A program made the position numbers and the translations under genes. The notes under the pieces were generated by a model. It had not been told where the DNA came from and did no database searches. It saw only the letters and a program-made list of their open reading frames with translations. Shown here in pieces: positions 62,051-64,000 of a DNA stretch of 64,000 bases; position 1 is the stretch's first letter; each line of letters begins with the position of its first letter. This DNA is from Pholis gunnellus (taxonomy: Eukaryota > Chordata > Actinopteri > Perciformes > Pholidae), in NCBI GenBank assembly GCA_910591455.2, contig OU342816.1:4730476-4794475 (forward strand), written 5' to 3'.

Positions 62051-63783
62051 TACAAGGACTGTAACTTTGAAAGAAACCAACTCGGTTTGTCGAACTCAAA
62101 CAGCTGAAGCCTCGTATTAGCCTCAGCTGAACTTAAGAATGCATTCTTACACAGAAATAAGGCTGTAAATTCAGTCTCCCATCACTTACATTGGAATGAT
62201 CCATTAGGAATCAAACTTTTTATGGCCTGTACAGACAAAAAATGAACACTTTCAGTGATCGATAATAAAATAGACTTGATCAAACATGAATCTTAGCTTT
62301 TACTGTCAATCAGTGAAGCGAGAATGTCAAGTACTGCGACATGAAAACAGTATACGAGTGCTGCTTTAGTACCGGATGTGAGGACCGTGTCAGCCAGTGT
62401 ATCCCACTGTAGCCGTCTACATGTTGTCAGAGATTGTATCTCGTGGCGGATGGTGCCTGCTTGGTGCAGATTCAATCACCGACAGCTCCATCTTCGCTGT
62501 GAAGGCTCGGTGAACAGCGGCATCGGTCAAACAGCACACTGCTCTTCTGCTCCCACAAAATGCACAAAATGGGTCCCGAGGATAAAAGCAATTAGAGGTT
62601 ACTTATTACTCTGTTCCTGGCTGTCTCTCATCCCCTCTGTTGTTCACAATGAAAGAATATTCTTTTGTTCCTCAAATCCCTTCCTGATTTCTCACTTTGT
62701 GGAAGATGAATTGTGCTATTAATTGGAAGTGAAATGCTGAACATCCTAATGAGCCCCTGCATACATTTTGTTTCTCGTGCTCATTTTTCACGAGCCGTAG
62801 CACTTTTTACATTTAGCCCAACCGGTCATTTCCAATTAATCCCGGGGCTCACTGTAATTGGATCCCACACCCTGACTGTCAGAAAAACAAAATCCATTAT
62901 TTATTCGCTTTTTTTCCCTTTCTCGCAACGTCCACTTTGCAGCCTGTCTGTCGCCTGCTTCCTGCCAATAAAAGGCCTCCCATGGCTTCATTTATTACAA
63001 GTGAGGTGAAAAAGCCTTAGTAATCATGAGTCATGTACCCCCCCCCCCATTTTCTTTTTTTGCCCTCATGGTGCCCTCAGCAGCCACCAGATCTTTAGGG
63101 CTTATACTCAGCAACACCCAGCGGACGGTCTGATGAACCAAACTGCTGTTTTGGCCTCTTCAAATGAAATGAAACAGGAAGTGACGGCAACCTGAATGAC
63201 ACATCCTTCCTAAGATTGTGAAACATTTTTAACAAATGTAATTTGGAACGCTTTGGGCACTAAGATGGATAGAATCTTTTCAGTTAATTTACATTTCTTT
63301 GCCACATGCAAACCACATGCAAACTACAACCATTCATATACCAGCACAACGAGCACTTATATCCCATATGTGAGCAACTTATAGAAATCAGTCTGTATCA
63401 GTGGTGAAAGTCTGGTACAGCCCTGCAGAAGCACTCAGCAGGCCTTTTCCTGCTGGCTTCTACAACACAGTATCTCACCATAGACTCCTGCTGGCTAACA
63501 TAATGTAATCCGTCTGTCTCCTCCTCTCTACACTCGCACAAGCTTTGTCCCCTTCGGATTTAATCAAAAGACACTTAAAACAACCAGCGTCCTTCTTCTT
63601 TTCTTTTTTTCCCCATCACTGCACACACTCACTTACGGTGCTCATGCACACACACCTTCCTCTCTTCCTTCAACCAATAATTAAGAAAAAATGAAGCGCT
63701 CTTAACATAAATTCCAGCCTGGTGGTAGGTATAGCAACAGGTTTAAATGGGCACTGTTTAAAATACATTCTGCTCTTAGTCAT

Positions 63784-63960
63784 CCATCCTCCTGAGTGGG
63801 TTCTAGTTGAATCCCTTGCAATGTGAAAGGGCTCTTGGTAGAACCTCCTGAGTGGGTTCGAGATAAATCCCTTGGAATAGAAAAGGGTTCTCGGTAGAGC
63901 CCCCTTGGTGGGTTCTGTATGAAACCCTTTAAATACAAAAGGGTTCTCAGATCTTGTTAG
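63784..63960. repeat. 56-57-bp tandem repeat, about three copies
   Basis: Units begin 'gagtgggttc' at 63,794, 63,850 and, varied, about 63,907. Each contains an 'aaaccctt' type word and its complement 'aagggttct', so each unit can fold into a hairpin. The minus-strand frame across it is repeat-made. Confidence 0.85.
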
Positions 63961-64000
63961 CACCATTAGAAAGTGGATAGGGATCTGAGTGGAACCATTA

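Noticed and set aside
63850..63875. 'gggttcgagataaatccc' resembling a tRNA B box
   Set aside because: It is part of the tandem repeat; no acceptor stem, anticodon arm or A box. No tRNA or rRNA gene was found by eye anywhere in the window.
63670..63966. 98-codon minus-strand frame with repeating FSKGF-like text
   Set aside because: Made by the 56-57-bp tandem repeat.

Overview
This window is nuclear DNA from a ray-finned fish, most likely a percomorph teleost. The evidence is spliced vertebrate genes with GT-AG introns, very abundant CA/TG microsatellites, and short dispersed repeats of types I recognise from memory as common in percomorph genomes. Nothing bacterial or viral was seen. All product calls rest on recalled family sequences; no search was run.

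Layout. (1) 1-2,100: repeat-rich DNA ending in a large AT/CA microsatellite. (2) 2,482-14,820, minus strand: a complete DNA ligase III gene (lig3). I could place 20 coding exons, which join into a 1,018-residue frame with no interruption. A non-coding first exon probably lies near 15,860-16,000. (3) 15,950-17,140: a compact divergent promoter region between lig3 and tmem248, with several ETS-type motifs and a match to the CTCF core consensus. (4) 17,141-27,267, plus strand: a complete tmem248 gene of seven coding exons (316 residues). The first contributes only the ATG. The 3' untranslated region may run to about 30,200. (5) 30,200-40,440: intergenic DNA with no gene that I can support, but with a recurring 21-bp minisatellite family and a second CTCF-like site. 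(6) 40,829-41,174, plus strand: the first coding exon of a doc2b-type gene. The rest of the gene lies beyond the window. (7) 41,175-64,000: most simply read as the first intron of doc2b, more than 22.8 kb long. It holds microsatellites, G-rich tracts, LINE tails, MITE-like repeats and one unexplained 270-codon antisense ORF.

The three genes are not a pathway. lig3 seals nicks in nuclear base-excision repair and maintains mitochondrial DNA. tmem248 encodes a little-studied two-pass membrane protein. doc2b encodes a calcium sensor for vesicle exocytosis. The clearest functional linkage is the shared lig3/tmem248 promoter region. I found no convincing new biological system. The best leads are a piggyBac-type MITE with TTAA ends in a tmem248 intron, a perfect 33-bp palindrome in a lig3 intron, three consecutive hairpins in a tmem248 intron, CTCF-like sites carried by repeats, and the 270-codon ORF.
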